Assembly: GCA_017654735.1 (NCBI GenBank)
Contig: JADPYG010000089.1
Span: 506,001 to 570,000, forward strand
Reading direction: 5' to 3'
Origin: Vishniacozyma victoriae
Taxonomy: Eukaryota; Basidiomycota; Tremellomycetes; Tremellales; Bulleribasidiaceae
Length of the DNA: 64,000 bases
The notes beneath the pieces are model-generated. The model searched no databases and was not told the origin of the DNA. It was given only the letters and a program-made list of their open reading frames with translations. The position numbers and the translations under genes are program-made. This document shows, piece by piece, positions 31,801-43,457 of the stretch (positions are counted from its first letter, which is position 1; every line of letters starts with the position of its first letter).

Positions 31801-32220
31801 CCTATCAAGTACTCGCAAGCCGATGAAAAACTTACCATCGGTCCCACCTCGGATCCACTCCTCAAAGAAAGGTCGTACACTGTTCGAATCCTCGGCGGGT
31901 CAGCCAAGAACGTCAAAATCAACGGATCGTCAAAATCAGCAGACAAGGGCGTCATCGATATCGGAAAGCAGTCCACCACTGAGGCCATCGAGGTCAAGTT
32001 CCAATTCGAGGCATCATCTGGCAAGGAAGCGTCCGAGACGCGCAAGAAGCAGATATTCGAACGGTTGACGGCTGGTCAGATGGATTTGGTCCAAAAGGGG
32101 TCTCTATGGGACGCTGTCAAGTCTGAGGGAGGCTTGCTGAAGACCATTAGTCGATTGGACGACATCGAGGCTCCCGAGAACATGAAGGCTGCCGTCATGG
32201 AGCTCCTTCTCGCCGAGTAG
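28817..32220 (+). CDS. Glycoside hydrolase family 31 (alpha-glucosidase-like), intracellular
   Basis: Retaining alpha-glycosidase. Starts MESIPTIQMTP with no signal peptide, so likely cytosolic. The N-terminal GH31 beta-sandwich leads to PPLIPRWSLGNWWSRYYAYS and the VAVIDIDWHLID strand of the TIM barrel. The nucleophile Asp is in VDFWWLDWQQG; the acid/base Asp is in QWSHDIGGHMFG. C-terminal landmarks are SPFLRLHSS and FGSELLVVPVVSP, then PPGRWVDIFEG and an extended C-terminal domain. Two introns are very long for this genome: 29118-29486 (369 nt) and 30568-31007 (440 nt, pyrimidine-rich). One junction (SKG to PIPFEC, donor GTCGTG) is weak. Substrate not deducible. Confidence 0.9.
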
Positions 32221-32656
32221 TTGAAGTATATATAGAGAATAGATGCATTTCACATAAGAAAAGCATGAGTGTCTTTTCCCTATAGCCTCACGATTAGCAT
32301 GAGGACTGTCGAGGCGACAGCAAGACAGGGTTAGTGGCTTGAGCATTATGATGACGAAGGTGATGCTCGCTAGATCAAGGTAGGAACCATACACATACAA
32401 GCCTCCGGGGCATTTTCGCCGCTCTAAGGGCGTTCAGCCATAGTCAAGGAGTAATATTTCATGATCAAATGCCTTCACAATCGACGGGCAGGGATAACGA
32501 TCATCATGAAGGCCTGTCAGCAAACCCTTGGCCTGAGTAGAGGATTGAGCACTTCCAAGAACGCTGGAACGGGTGATTTTGTGCTTAGTTCGACGGAGAG
32601 CACGTTCTATACATAGGATTCTGACTTGGCTGCTCTCGACATCTAACATCCCCCCT
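32221..32656. other. Convergent intergenic region
   Basis: 436 bases between the glucosidase and the F-box gene, which converge. A minus-strand frame at 32434-32670 overlaps the F-box gene end and shows no features. Nothing else seen. Confidence 0.5.
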
Positions 32657-34077
32657 TTACCTCCTGCCACCGCAACATGGACAAGGTGGAATATCAGCCC
32701 CTACAAAAATCTTCATTCTTGCCCCATCTTTTCTCTTAGAGGCTTTTTGGAATTTCTCCAGGGCATCCCTTACATCCTTTGCTAGGTTTAGCTGCCCTTG
32801 ATTTCCTTCATTTTCAGGCAAAAGGCAAATTTCCAGATCGAATTGTATGACGTGGTGAAGAGGTGGACTCGTTAGACGAAACTCAGGTCTCATCTGGGTG
32901 TTGTACCTGAAGTATAAAGAGCCCATAAGTAGATCGCGTACGAAACCTTCCGTCGCATCGATGAGACAAGCTTGCAGTTCAATCGTGGTAATGTATATGC
33001 GAGTCTTTCGATAATGTCTTTGGCTAATTCTTGCGTTATGGACCACCATGAAGCCGTCATCTCTTCGACTCGTGAAGTCGGGTTCGATCAATGCCTCGGC
33101 GTCATGACAAGTGGTGAGGGATTGGGTGCCAAAAAAGATACTGCGCAAAACAGCATTCATGGCGATTTGCGGGCACGCCTTTCTCTTCCGGTTGATGTCA
33201 GCCTCAAGGGACTTCACATCGTGATTACTCGACCGGTGTGCCGAATCGCTGTCGTCTGAGGCATCTCTGAGGTAATCCATATACTCATCAAAGACTTCTT
33301 GATTATAGAGTTTCCAGCGGCCGGTGTCCCATGTACCGAAGGAGACGAACTTGAGCTGGCTGAAAGCCTCATGTAGCGTACCAGCGCCGGAGTACTGCGA
33401 CTCTAATCTCTTCAGCCGATGGCGCCAAGATGCGGAGTCTTCCGGCTCCTGGCTCTTCAGCCGATCGATAAGGGTTTTCGCCATGATCCATGAGCTGAGA
33501 TCCCGTGTGCCTAAGGCGTCGGCACTGCAAGATTCTAAAGGCATTTCAATGCAGACCCCTGGACGCCTTTTCCACGGACCCGTATCTCGAGAGAGCATGT
33601 ATGCTGGACCACCCCACTTGCTTGATGATGCGTGGACAATGTATAGCCGCTTGACCTGACCGAGTAGTTCGTTTTTTAGATTGGGTATAGCACGATCGCC
33701 GGGGCCGTGCGTTCGAGGGCAACCAGGGAGATCCCAATATACACGACGAGGGCCATCGCGTTTGATGACGGGATTTTCGACTCCCTGGAGAAAGAGGCCG
33801 ATATCTTGGACCACTGGGGCTTCGTAGAGTATGGGGGATACGATCTGGTATAGCCTCTGGTATGGTCAGCTGCACTCTGGACCCGAATTCTGGAGCACGC
33901 CAGCCACCTGTGTGCCCGAGTTTGTTTGGAAGGACTTACCTTATCGACGCGTTGCAAAGACACGAGATCCTCTTGGTGCAGGTGAGTATCCCAGTTTGCC
34001 GGTTGTCCAGCTGGTGGTGGCTCCCTCTTGAGTAGTTTGGCGATTATGGTCCAGAGTTCCGGTGGTAAGTCTGGCAT
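32657..34077 (-). CDS. F-box protein
   Basis: Probable substrate adaptor of an SCF ubiquitin ligase. The N-terminal F-box-like helices are LPPELWTIIAKLLK and LVSLQRVDK-RLYQIVSPILYE, the second crossing the single intron (about 33840-33939). The remaining 385 residues have no leucine-rich or WD repeats that I can see. They look like the species-specific F-box proteins common in basidiomycetes. The last residues are CPCCGGRR, a possible zinc ligand set. Divergent from the GABA transaminase, 400 bases away. Confidence 0.72.
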
Positions 34078-34477
34078 GGTGATGATAGAGTAATAAGTAT
34101 AAGTATGGAAGAAAGGAAGATATGCAGCTTATTTAAGTTGTTAGGTTGTATTGATTCCAGTTTGCATCGAGTCGAAAACCCGAGACAGCACGTTCAGGTC
34201 ACAAACAGACTCTTGGTATTTGACACTTTGCGCTGTTAAAGTATGATACCGACTGGCGGACATGCCACAAGTAGGGCTTATCTGGCTAACGTTAATTCAA
34301 GCCATAGCCGGCCCTAGGCGTCACATTGTACAATGTGCAGGAAGCAACGAACTTTTACCGAGCTCGCCAAAGTTCGGCTATTGTACGCTGTACCCTGAAA
34401 GTCGCGATTCCAACTAGAAAGATAAAAGACTCGACTTATCTATCAATCTCATTTCCTATCACCAACACCTATACATC
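34078..34477. other. Divergent promoter region, F-box and GABA transaminase
   Basis: 400 bases with no supported gene. An A-rich GATAAAAGAC near 34422 could serve as a core promoter element for the transaminase. Nothing else stands out. Confidence 0.5.
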
Positions 34478-36201
34478 ATGATTCACCCATCTCGCCGCGC
34501 AGCCATTCGAGCTTCTACTCATCTGCGCTCTATCAAGACTAGTCGGGCGTTTAGTACGGTCGATTTGATACCTGATGAACCATCTCAGCCTTCTGTTCGC
34601 ACCTCCGAAGTCCCGGGGCCGAAGTCGAAAGCAGAGGTATGTACCTCATACCGAGAGTCAACGTGGAGCTAATGGTAGTCTGCTGCGATTGAGAAGATTC
34701 AAGACAACCGAACGCATATGCTCGTTGTCGATTACGAGAAGTCGAAAGGAAATTACCTAGTCGATGCCGACGGTAACAAGCTATTAGACGTCTTTGCTCA
34801 GATCTCAAGTATTGCTTTAGGGTACAATGTGCCCGAGATGATCGCTCTTGGAAAGACAGTAAGCTCAGCCTTCCTGCCAATTTGCAGATCATAAGCTGAC
34901 TAGTAGGATGAATTTGTCAAAGCTGCTTTGAACAGGCCTGCGCTTGGGGCATTCCCACCTGTTGGATGGGCTGAGCTGCTCGAGACTGGATTGATGAAGG
35001 CTGCTCCAAAGGGGATGGATCAATGTACAACAACCCTATGTGGGAGTAGTGCAAATGGTAAGCTATACTGACCTGGTTTCACGTGAGTCTCGAGCTGAAT
35101 AACAGAAAACGCATTCAAACTAGCGTTCATGGCGTACAAGCAACGAGAGCGAGGATCCTCAGACCCAACATCGTCCGAAATGGATTCATCCATGCTCAAT
35201 CAGTCACCAGGTAGTCCCGCTTTGTCTGTCCTTTCATTTAAATCCGGTTTCCACGGTCGGCTTTTCGGTTCCTTAAGTGCGACGAGGAGTAAGGCGATTC
35301 ACAAAGTCGATATACCTGCTTTTGATTGGCCATGTGCCCCATTCCCAGAGAGGAGATATCCATTGGAGGAGAATAAGGAATTTAATGATAAAGAGGAGAA
35401 GAGATGTCTGGAGGACTATGAGCAGATCTTGATTGAATCGTAAGTCGAAATTTGGCTTTGTATGGTTAAGAATGGGGCTGAATCTCAGCAAGCCAACCCG
35501 ACCGGTAGCAGCAGTAATTATCGAACCGGTCCTAGCAGAAGGAGGCGACAAACACGCTTCAGACGCCTACTTCCGTCAACTTCGCCTGATAGCCAAGAAA
35601 CATGGCGCATTCTTTATCGTTGACGAGGTCCAAACTGGTGTAGGTGCCACAGGGAAGTTCTGGGCACATGAACATTGGGGATTGAAAGAAGGGGAGGAAC
35701 CTGATTTCGTGACTTTCTCTAAGAAGATGCAGGCTAGTGGTATTTATCATAAGAAGGATTTGAGGCCTTTACAGTCATACAGGATTTATGGAACTTGGAT
35801 GGTAAGCTCATATCCTCATTCGAGATGGGAAGATAGCTGATGGGTAGGGAGACCCAATCCGAGCATTGCAAGCTCGAAAGATGATCAACCTAATCGACCA
35901 ACACCACCTAGTCGAACATACTTCCAAGATCGGCGCTATCTTAGCAGACAACTTGAAATCAATCTTATCATCATCACAACATGCCCAAGCTTTGAGAGGA
36001 GATACAAAAGGAACATTCATGTCTTGGGATTTCGAGACTGCAGCTCTTCGAGATAAATTTGTGGGAGGGATGAGGAAGGAGGGTGTTCAAATGGGTGGAT
36101 GTGGTGAGAAGAGTGTTAGGCTGAGACCGATGTTGACCTTTGGTGAGGGACATGTCGAGGTACTTTGCGAGCGGGTCGAGAAGGTCCTCAAAGCCATGTA
36201 G
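34478..36201 (+). CDS. 4-aminobutyrate aminotransferase, mitochondrial
   Basis: PLP enzyme that transfers the amino group of GABA (and, in many species, beta-alanine) to 2-oxoglutarate, giving succinate or malonate semialdehyde. The N-terminus (MIHPSRRAAIRASTHLRSIK) is a strong mitochondrial presequence. Class-III marks: YLVDADGNKLLDVFAQISS, GSSANENAFKLAFMAYK, FHGRLFGSLS, EPVLAEGG, FIVDEVQTGVG, and the PLP Lys in VTFSKKMQASG followed by YRIYGTW. The C-terminus has VRLRPMLTFG. Introns near 34637, 34860, 35056, 35441 and 35801. Length about 500 residues, as expected. This is the UGA1/GABA-T type rather than ornithine transaminase. Confidence 0.93.
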
Positions 36202-36370
36202 GGCTGGGATTGGCTTAATCTTGTAAATTTTGGGACCCGAATCTGATGTACTTCTATGTGTCTTATCACGGAAGCGTGTGTGCTAAAGCCGAGGCAAGCA
36301 AGCAAGCTAGAAAGAAACCGGCAATGCAATGCAAATGTCATGTAGATAAGATACAACGTTCTGTATATGT

Positions 36371-38487
36371 CTAGTCCTCCTCACTATCTTCTTCATCCTC
36401 ATCCCCACTCTCCTCAGCCTCGAGGTCCAAAAACCCTTGATCCGATCCGGAATCAAGTAAATCCTCTTCATCCTCTTCATCGTCATCATCTTCACTCTCT
36501 TCCTCGTCATCTTCAGACTCGGAACCGATATCACGCATATCGATATCTTCAATCTCACCATCTCCATCTCCAGTTTCAATCTCGGGTTCATCATCATCAG
36601 ATTCACCTTCAATATATCGCTCGCCTTCTCCCTTTCCGTGTTCGGCTTGAAGGGCTGCTTGTTGTCGGATTTGAATCTGGGCTAGTGCGAGGTCGAGTCG
36701 ACCAGAGAGGGACAGGAGAGGTTGGTAGAGTTGGAGACGGGTTTGGAGGAGTTGTGATAGGTTGGCTAGGTGTAAAGGGAGGGAAGGCATCTGTGGATTA
36801 GCTTGAATTTAGCACATGGGATGAAGAAGCTTACAGTCATCAAGATAGATCCCCTCTCGACCAAGACACCCTTGACCCATTCAACAGTACCTCTGGCATG
36901 CTGTTCGCTCTGAGCACTACCTCGTCCTCCACCACGTCGATTGATGTTTTTACCCTGACCTAGTCTCTCGACACAAGCTTTCAAAAGAGGTAGAGCGAGC
37001 TGAGCAGGCATCTTTCGAATGGTATTCCTGATCAGGGTGGGATCACGATGTGACAGACAGAGCGTAAGAAGGGCGGGGTCGGAGGTATGTAGAGCTTGAA
37101 CGAGGAGACGAGTGAGGGAAGCGGCATTGGCTGGACCTTCGGTGGATTTCTTGGAATCACCGTTGACTTGACCATTGGGAACTGCTAGGAGTCGTTCACC
37201 AAGAGATAGATCTGCCATGTCGACGTCTGTTGGGAGCGTTGATGCGGGAGCTTGGTCAATATCGGCATCGGGCATCTCGGCAACTTCGGTAGGAGCGTGG
37301 TATCGCTGAGTGTTCGAAGCGTTGCCATTTGCTTTACCAACAAGGTCCTGAGCTTCGACTTTAACGATTGTTGATGGTTTAACACCACCCTCTGGTAGCT
37401 CGTAAGATGCCGATTGCCACTTGACTCGACCAGCACCTGCTATACGACCACAGACAAGAGTACCGGTGACATCAGAGAACTCGATTCGAGCAAGACGAGA
37501 GAGTTGATCGGCTTTACCTTCGACTAACTTCATCGTACTTGGCTTCGAGTCTGACTTGGGACGAGCGAAATCGAGTTCGGAGGGTAAGGAGAAGAGTGAT
37601 ATCTCGCCTGATTGGTGTAGGACTGAAAGCAGTGTTGAGGACAGAGCAACAGAGTGTGCGGGTGAGAGGGTGGGCGAGGCGTATCGGTAAGATAATTTTG
37701 GTGCTTTGGTGGGTGAAGGAATGGTGTATTGCGATACTGTTCGGTCGTCTTCTGATACCACTAGGAATGAGGCACCTTGCGAGGTGACTGGTAATGGCTG
37801 GAGGGAAGTGGCAGAGGCGGTGGATACCGGTAGTGGGGAAGAGGTGTATGATACTTTCGGTGTCGAAAGCTCAAGATGTAGAGTGACGATAGAAGAGGTA
37901 GCGACGAGGACGTGTAGTGTCTCGGCGGTGGATGAGGCGAGGAGGGCGATAGAGGTAGGAGAAGGGGTGTTGGCAGGTAGTGCGAAAGTGTTGGAAACAC
38001 TTGTAACATCCGGTGAGAACACAAGTATACTCGTAGCTGTCGAGGCGATGATACCGTTATCGTCAGACCACAAAGCGGTGATTGGGGACGATAGGGTGAC
38101 TTTCCTGACGACCTGAGACCGGCGTGGGGAGTAGACCACCAAGGAAGATTTCGTGGCGATCAAAACTACATCCTCTTCACCATCCTCTGAAGCATCTGCA
38201 CCCTTTCTCCGACGTTTCCCCTGTTTCTTACTACCAGCACCAGATATACTAGCCCAGCATAAAGTAGAAACTCGGCCAGCAGCTTCAACTTCCCACTCGG
38301 CAATTACCCTATCAGAGGAAATATCCCAAACAGTAACTTTATCGGCAGATCCTAGGACAGGTTGGGCGAGGGCGAATTGGGTTCGGGAAGGGTTGAAAGA
38401 TGATAAGGAGGGAGGAGGAGGGGGAGCTTGGGAAGCGACAGGTTGTTTGGGCCTGGAAGGCCCAGCGGTGGGTTGTCGAGCCGACAT
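36371..38487 (-). CDS. UTP5: U3 snoRNP t-UTP subunit Utp5/WDR43
   Basis: Nucleolar protein of the t-UTP subcomplex, needed for pre-rRNA transcription and 18S processing. Starts MSARQPTAGPSRPKQP at 38487. Degenerate WD-repeat strands follow (SSDRVIAEWEVEA, VLIATKSSLVVYSP, GIIASTATSILVFSP, LLSVLHQSGEISLFS). The Utp12 domain lies toward the C-terminus (LTRLLVQALHTSDPALLTLC, NTIRKMPAQLALPLLKACVE). The tail is extremely Asp/Glu/Ser-rich. One intron near 36787-36835. The divergent neighbour is HAS1, another ribosome-assembly gene. Confidence 0.88.
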
Positions 38488-38925
38488 TCTAATTATTAGC
38501 CAATTTTCCTCTAATTTCGAAAATTTGTTGGGGAAATGTGGTTCAGATTGGGTGCCCGTAATGGGTCGGGCGTTTTCACCAGTTTGTTTATTGGTTAGAA
38601 GACCGTCGTGTTGGGATCATCATTTATTGAAATGGTTCGGGGATGTAATGACAGAGATGCATAGAAAGCAGACTTACCTAAAAGACTAAAAAGTACTCTG
38701 ATTCAAAAAGTGTAAATTGGAATTTTATACCTGGGAAATCAGCTCAGTTACCGCTAACTTTAACGAGCTTCGAATGGAATATTGGTGATTCAGTAGAAAT
38801 AAAACAGCCATGTTTTAACAGCATCGACCCTACTCCCGCACCGGCAATGAAGACGATACGACAGCAGGAGCTCAGGCGGTAATTCGCATATTATGCACAT
38901 CATTATGAGTGGAGAGGGAATGTTT

Positions 38926-38970
38926 GGGGGTGTGGGGTGGGGGCGAGAGGGGAAGGGGGAGGGTGGGGTG
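38926..38970 (+). other. G-rich tract with quadruplex potential
   Basis: Runs of three to five G repeated at least six times within 45 bases (GGGGGTGTGGGGTGGGGG and onward). This satisfies the usual four-run G-quadruplex pattern on the plus strand. Confidence 0.6.
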
Positions 38971-39123
38971 GAAAAAGGGAGGCCGAACTTCGCGAGAAGG
39001 TCAAGTACTGAAGGCTTCATAGAGCGGCCTCTATACTGAGACCAACTCAACACCCGCAAGTCCCGCGTGCAACCTCCCTCCTTCCATTTCCCTCTTCCTG
39101 ACCTCCTGCATCCGCGGAGTATA

Positions 39124-39163
39124 CTCTAAAGAGTACAGAGCAGCTCTAAAGAGTATAGAGCAG
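39124..39163. repeat. Tandem 20-bp repeat (two units)
   Basis: Two adjacent units, 39124-39143 and 39144-39163, differ at one base (CTCTAAAGAGTACAGAGCAG and the version with TATAG). Each unit contains the small palindrome CTCTAAAGAG with 4-bp arms. Confidence 0.8.
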
Positions 39164-39494
39164 TAACGCATTGGGGAGGGGTCAAGTATATATAAATACC
39201 TAAATAGATAGATATGGATATACGAAAGTACGAGGAGTAGTGGGAAAGTGACGAGGAAAAATAAACCTCCGACAAGGACAAGGAGTATATAAGAGCATAT
39301 GAGAAATTGACTTACTGTCTAATCTATTCGATGGTTTTCCTGCTGTGGCGCTTGCCTTTCTGTTTGTTAGTTCTGTTTGAATATAGAGGTTGCCAAACGG
39401 AAACGAGATTCAGATTTGTGCGTCTATGTGTCTTCGGCGTTTCGCCTAACAGACTCTAGTTTGAAATAAAAACACGAAGTCATCAGGCGATGGT

Positions 39495-39513
39495 GGGGGA
39501 GGGAGGGAGGGGG
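39495..39513 (+). other. Perfect four-run G-quadruplex motif
   Basis: GGGGGAGGGAGGGAGGGGG with single-base loops, about 240 bases upstream of the HAS1 start on its coding strand. Short loops predict a stable parallel quadruplex. Confidence 0.65.
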
Positions 39514-39753
39514 AGTGTGACATACCTATAGTATAAATTATAAAGTGCGTTAAAATGTCATGATATAAGTTGAATAGAAAGAGAGAGATGCTGAAATTTG
39601 GTTGATTCAAATCTTCTACCTAATTTAATTCCGTGTACCTCCACTTCATTATTCTTATAGCAATTTAATTCGTTTACTCCGAGAAAGTTGAATGCCTATC
39701 CTTCCTTGGTCTGATTGTCTGTCGCGCTCAAATCTTCGTTATAGACGTAAACC

Positions 39754-41671
39754 ATGTCAGCTATCTCAAACCCACCAAGGCCGGAAGGCAAGACAAACAA
39801 GAAGAGAAAGAGGCCTTCGAAAGCTTCTACCGCCGCTGGACCCGATTCCGATGGTGAAACACAAGCCCAGGCCGAGCAAGAGGTTTCCGAACCAAGTTCA
39901 TCCAAAGTCAAACTAGACGATACACCCGCCTCTGCCCCTGCTCCTGCTTCCGCCGCATATGAACGAGTCCCATTCTCCACTCTCAACCTATCGCCTCCTA
40001 CCAACTCTGCGATTCAGAGGATGGGTTTCGAAACCATGACGGAAGTACAAGCTAGGACAATCCCTCCTTTACTAGCTGGTAAAGATGTTCTCGGGGCTGC
40101 CAGGACTGGAAGTGGAAAGACCATGGCATTCTTGGTACCCAGTGTTGAGATGCTTAGTACACTCAGGTTCAAGCCTGTCAACGGTAAGCCTCACCCTCTT
40201 CGGTTATTGTAGACAGAACGCTGATGAGTAGGAACTGGAGTTATCATCATTTCCCCCACTCGAGAATTGGCACTACAGATTTTCGGAGTTGCAAAGGAAT
40301 TGATGCAAGGTCATTCCCAGACTTTCGGTGTATTGATGGGAGGAGCAAACAGGAAGGCAGAGGCGGATAAATTGGCAAAGGGAGTTAATTTGATTGTGGC
40401 CACTCCTGGGCGATTGCTCGATCATCTCCAGGTGCGTCTACTTCTTGACATATTCACGAGAGGGAGCTGATGGTAGAACACCAAAGGTTTCATTTTCAAA
40501 AACATCAAGGCGCTTGTCATTGATGAGGCTGATCGAATCTTGGAAGTTGGTTTCGAGGAGGAGATGAAGCAGATCATCAAGATCCTCCCTAACGGTATGT
40601 GCTCTTCTGTTTCTGCCCTCCATGGTCTAGATTGTGATCAATGCTGACTACGCAGAGAACCGACAGACAATGCTCTTCTCCGCTACCCAAACCACCAAGG
40701 TTACCGACCTAGCCCGAATCTCCCTCCGTCCCGGACCACTATACATCAACGTAGATTCATCCAAGGAGGCTTCAACAGTCGACATGTTGGAACAAGGATA
40801 CGTCGTCTGCGATTCCGACCAGCGATTCATGCTACTCTTTACTTTCCTCAAGAAGAACTTGAAAAAGAAGGTCATTGTTTTCTTCTCGTCCTGCAATTCA
40901 GTCAAATACCACGCCGAGTTGCTCAACTACATCGATGTTCCTGTTCTTGATCTACATGTACGCTCCCTCTTTTGGACAAAATGGAAAAGGGCTAATGGGT
41001 AGGGAAAACAAAAGCAACAAAAACGAACAAACACATTCTTTGAATTCTGTAATGCCCCAACCGGTATCCTACTCTGTACAGACGTAGCTGCTCGAGGACT
41101 CGATATCCCCAAAGTCGACTGGATCATTCAATTCGATCCACCAGATGATCCAAGAGATTACATCCATCGAGTCGGTCGAACTGCAAGGGCTGGAAAGGCA
41201 GGGAAAAGTCTACTTTTCTTACTACCCTCTGAACTTGGTTTCTTGAGGTTCTTGAAGGTTGCGAAAGTTCCTTTGAACGAATATCAATTCCCTCAGAAGA
41301 AGGTATCAGATGTTCAGAAACAGGTATGTCCCTCCACCCTTCCGCTCTTTTGTATGAAAGCTAATAAGTAGTTGGAGAACTTAATCAACAAGAATCACTA
41401 CCTGAATACCTCCGCACGAGACGGATACCGCTCCTACCTTCAATCATACGCTTCCTACTCTCTCAAAAAGATCTTTGACGTAAACAGCCTAGATCTAGCG
41501 AAAGTCGGTAAAGCATTCGGATTCAGTGTTCCACCCAAAGTCAATATTAGCGTGGGCAGTATTAAAGGTAAAACGGGAAAGAAGGGGAGTGATGATGAGG
41601 ATAGTGATGATGAGGGGGTTGTTAAGAAGGCTTATTATAGGAATAGGGGGCATGGGAAGAAGAGGGATTAG
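39754..41671 (+). CDS. HAS1: DEAD-box ATP-dependent RNA helicase Has1 (DDX18)
   Basis: Nucleolar RNA helicase for 40S and 60S assembly. After a basic, Ser/Ala-rich N-terminus the Q-motif region ([20 protein letters not shown]) begins the core. Motif I is AARTGSGKT, Ia PTRELALQI, Ib [71 protein letters not shown]. The C-terminal extension ([20 protein letters not shown]) is characteristic of Has1/DDX18. The tail is acidic then basic ([10 protein letters not shown]). Introns near 40184, 40431, 40594, 40960 and 41323. All catalytic motifs are intact. Confidence 0.95.
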
Positions 41672-41897
41672 GGTTATATTTCGGTCTTGAGTTTGTTTAT
41701 GTATTTCTTTATGCTTTCATTGGTAGCATACCCCTGATCTGTCAATAGTGGCTATCATATGGTTGGGGATGAGAACACTGCGAGATCAGGATCCGCCGTT
41801 GTTTGCTTAGTGTGACAGGAGCGTATTGTATAATAAAAGTGTGATGCATTGTGCGGGAATACGCTACTTGACGGGCATTCATAGTTAAAAGGATCTA

Positions 41898-43061
41898 CTA
41901 CTTATTCTTCAAGCCACCCCGATCTCCTGGTACTTTGTCATTAGGACAATTATTCGCAAAGTGTCCATGCTGATTGCATCTCTGTCCTGTCAGCGATATC
42001 CTCTTACGATATACCGTCCTCCGAAAAGGAAAGACCACTCACAAAACACAGAATAGTCGATAAATCTTTCGTAAATCCCCCTCCCCCTCCACCACCACCA
42101 CCTCCTCCTCCTCTTCCAACATTCCCACCTCCCCCTCCTCTATCCCTAGCATTCACACTTAGAATACCACCAGATCTCCATCCTGCTAATGATCCTCCTT
42201 CTGCCCATGCTGCTCCTGGAATCACGCGGGCGTTTGGATCGTATACGTATTCTCTCCATCGACCGTATCCGGCTGGAAGGGCTGGTGGGGGACCTGCGCG
42301 TGTTGGATCGGGTGTTGGGGGATTTATATATTCGGATGGATCTGGGCGTGTTGGTTTTGGGCTAATTGTTAGCTGCGAATCTATGAGGACAGGGTGTATG
42401 TTGAGTATGACATGTGTGATGAGACTTACTGAGCTGCTTTACACGACGGTCCATCAGGACAGAATCCAGCCATATAAGCTCCACATAGAACCCTCCTCAC
42501 ATGCCTCCTAGAGCAAGCTGGCCCCTCAACACAGAACCCCCTCTTATAATCCGGACATTCAACCCTCCTATCCCGATCATGGTAATACAAACACTCTCCA
42601 CCCAATTCACATTTCCCCTGCATTTTAAACCAAATACATTCTGGCATTGTCCTCAGATTAAAGTCATGGGTATATTCACAGTTGTCTCCCATTTTACATA
42701 AATTTCGAAGATAGTGTTTACAGACTGTTGTCTTCTTTTCTCGTTCTCGGGGATGTTGAGGTAGGATGGGTGGGCCTTTGAAGTTTTGGATAGAAGGGGT
42801 TGTATGGCGGTATGGGCATTCTTGGGGTGGTAAAGGACATCCTAGGGGTAGGAGGGATAGGCGACATATTTGATTATCTGCACATTAGTTCTACGCAATC
42901 GCGGATAGCGGAAAAGGTGACTTACCCTCGTCGAGTTTGAGGTTACGTTCCGTCTTCAAATAACCTTCAATATCTAGATTAACCTGATGGAAATCTGGTC
43001 GCACATAATCAGCCGCTCTCCCTAGATAAGAAGCGGTAGAAGGTCCAGCCACTGCTGACAT
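41898..43061 (-). CDS. YTH1: mRNA 3'-end processing factor Yth1/CPSF30
   Basis: Zinc-finger subunit of the cleavage and polyadenylation factor that recognises the poly(A) signal. Starts at 43061 (MSAVAGPSTASYLGRAADY). Five CCCH fingers are visible: CRLSLLPLGC...CPYRH, CKHYLRNLC...CEYTH, CIWFKMQGKC...CLYYH, CPDYKRGFC...CSRRH and CGAYMAGFC...C, the last His being made across an intron. A Gly run of 12 follows (codons GGN, around 42080-42112). The C-terminal zinc knuckle CFRCNQHGHFANNC is assembled across the last intron. The stop is at 41898. This five-finger plus CCHC layout matches animal CPSF30 rather than yeast Yth1. Confidence 0.92.
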
Positions 43062-43457
43062 TGTATAGTATATAAGTAGAATGAAAAGAATAAATGTAAT
43101 GAATAACGAAAGTGTGACTTAATTCGCCTCTAGATCTATCTACTATACGACAAATGTGGCTGACTAAGCAAAGCTGCACATTGCATCTAACATCCTAGCC
43201 ATACCCTATCACCTACTGCAATTTGATAAGTTGTGTTGGGTTCACTGGCAACAATTTAGAACGAGATCAAGTTCAAATCGACTCGAAAATCAACCAGATC
43301 GTGTTTATGTTTATGGCTCCCACCTTCATGGTTTAAATATGACATATAATACTCAGCACTACACTAGCAACCATCGCTCTTTCCTCAACAAACCACTATT
43401 ACTATTATTGTAAGTCTTTGATAGCCTCAGATCTCCCATATCAAGTACAAATACAAT
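43062..43457. other. Divergent intergenic region
   Basis: 396 bases between YTH1 and the small coiled-coil gene. No supported gene; a frame at 43231-43413 lacks features. Confidence 0.5.

Larger units (their letters stand above)
38488..39753. other. 1.27 kb divergent spacer between UTP5 and HAS1
   Basis: The longest gene-free stretch in the window. It holds two G-rich tracts (38926-38970 and 39495-39513), a 20-bp tandem duplication (39124-39163), AT-rich blocks around 39185-39225, and a CGAAAATTTGT element at 38518-38528 that resembles the yeast RRPE ribosome-biogenesis motif. A spliced noncoding transcript could be present, but I see no clear snoRNA boxes. Confidence 0.5.

Noticed and set aside
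32434..32670. 78-codon minus-strand frame next to the F-box gene
   Set aside because: Overlaps the F-box coding end in another frame, no family features and no start context.
39290..39480. Possible snoRNA or snRNA in the UTP5-HAS1 spacer
   Set aside because: No convincing C/D or H/ACA boxes or stable fold could be recognised by eye.
43230..43413. Short frame upstream of the 119-residue helical gene
   Set aside because: No features; most likely leader or promoter sequence.
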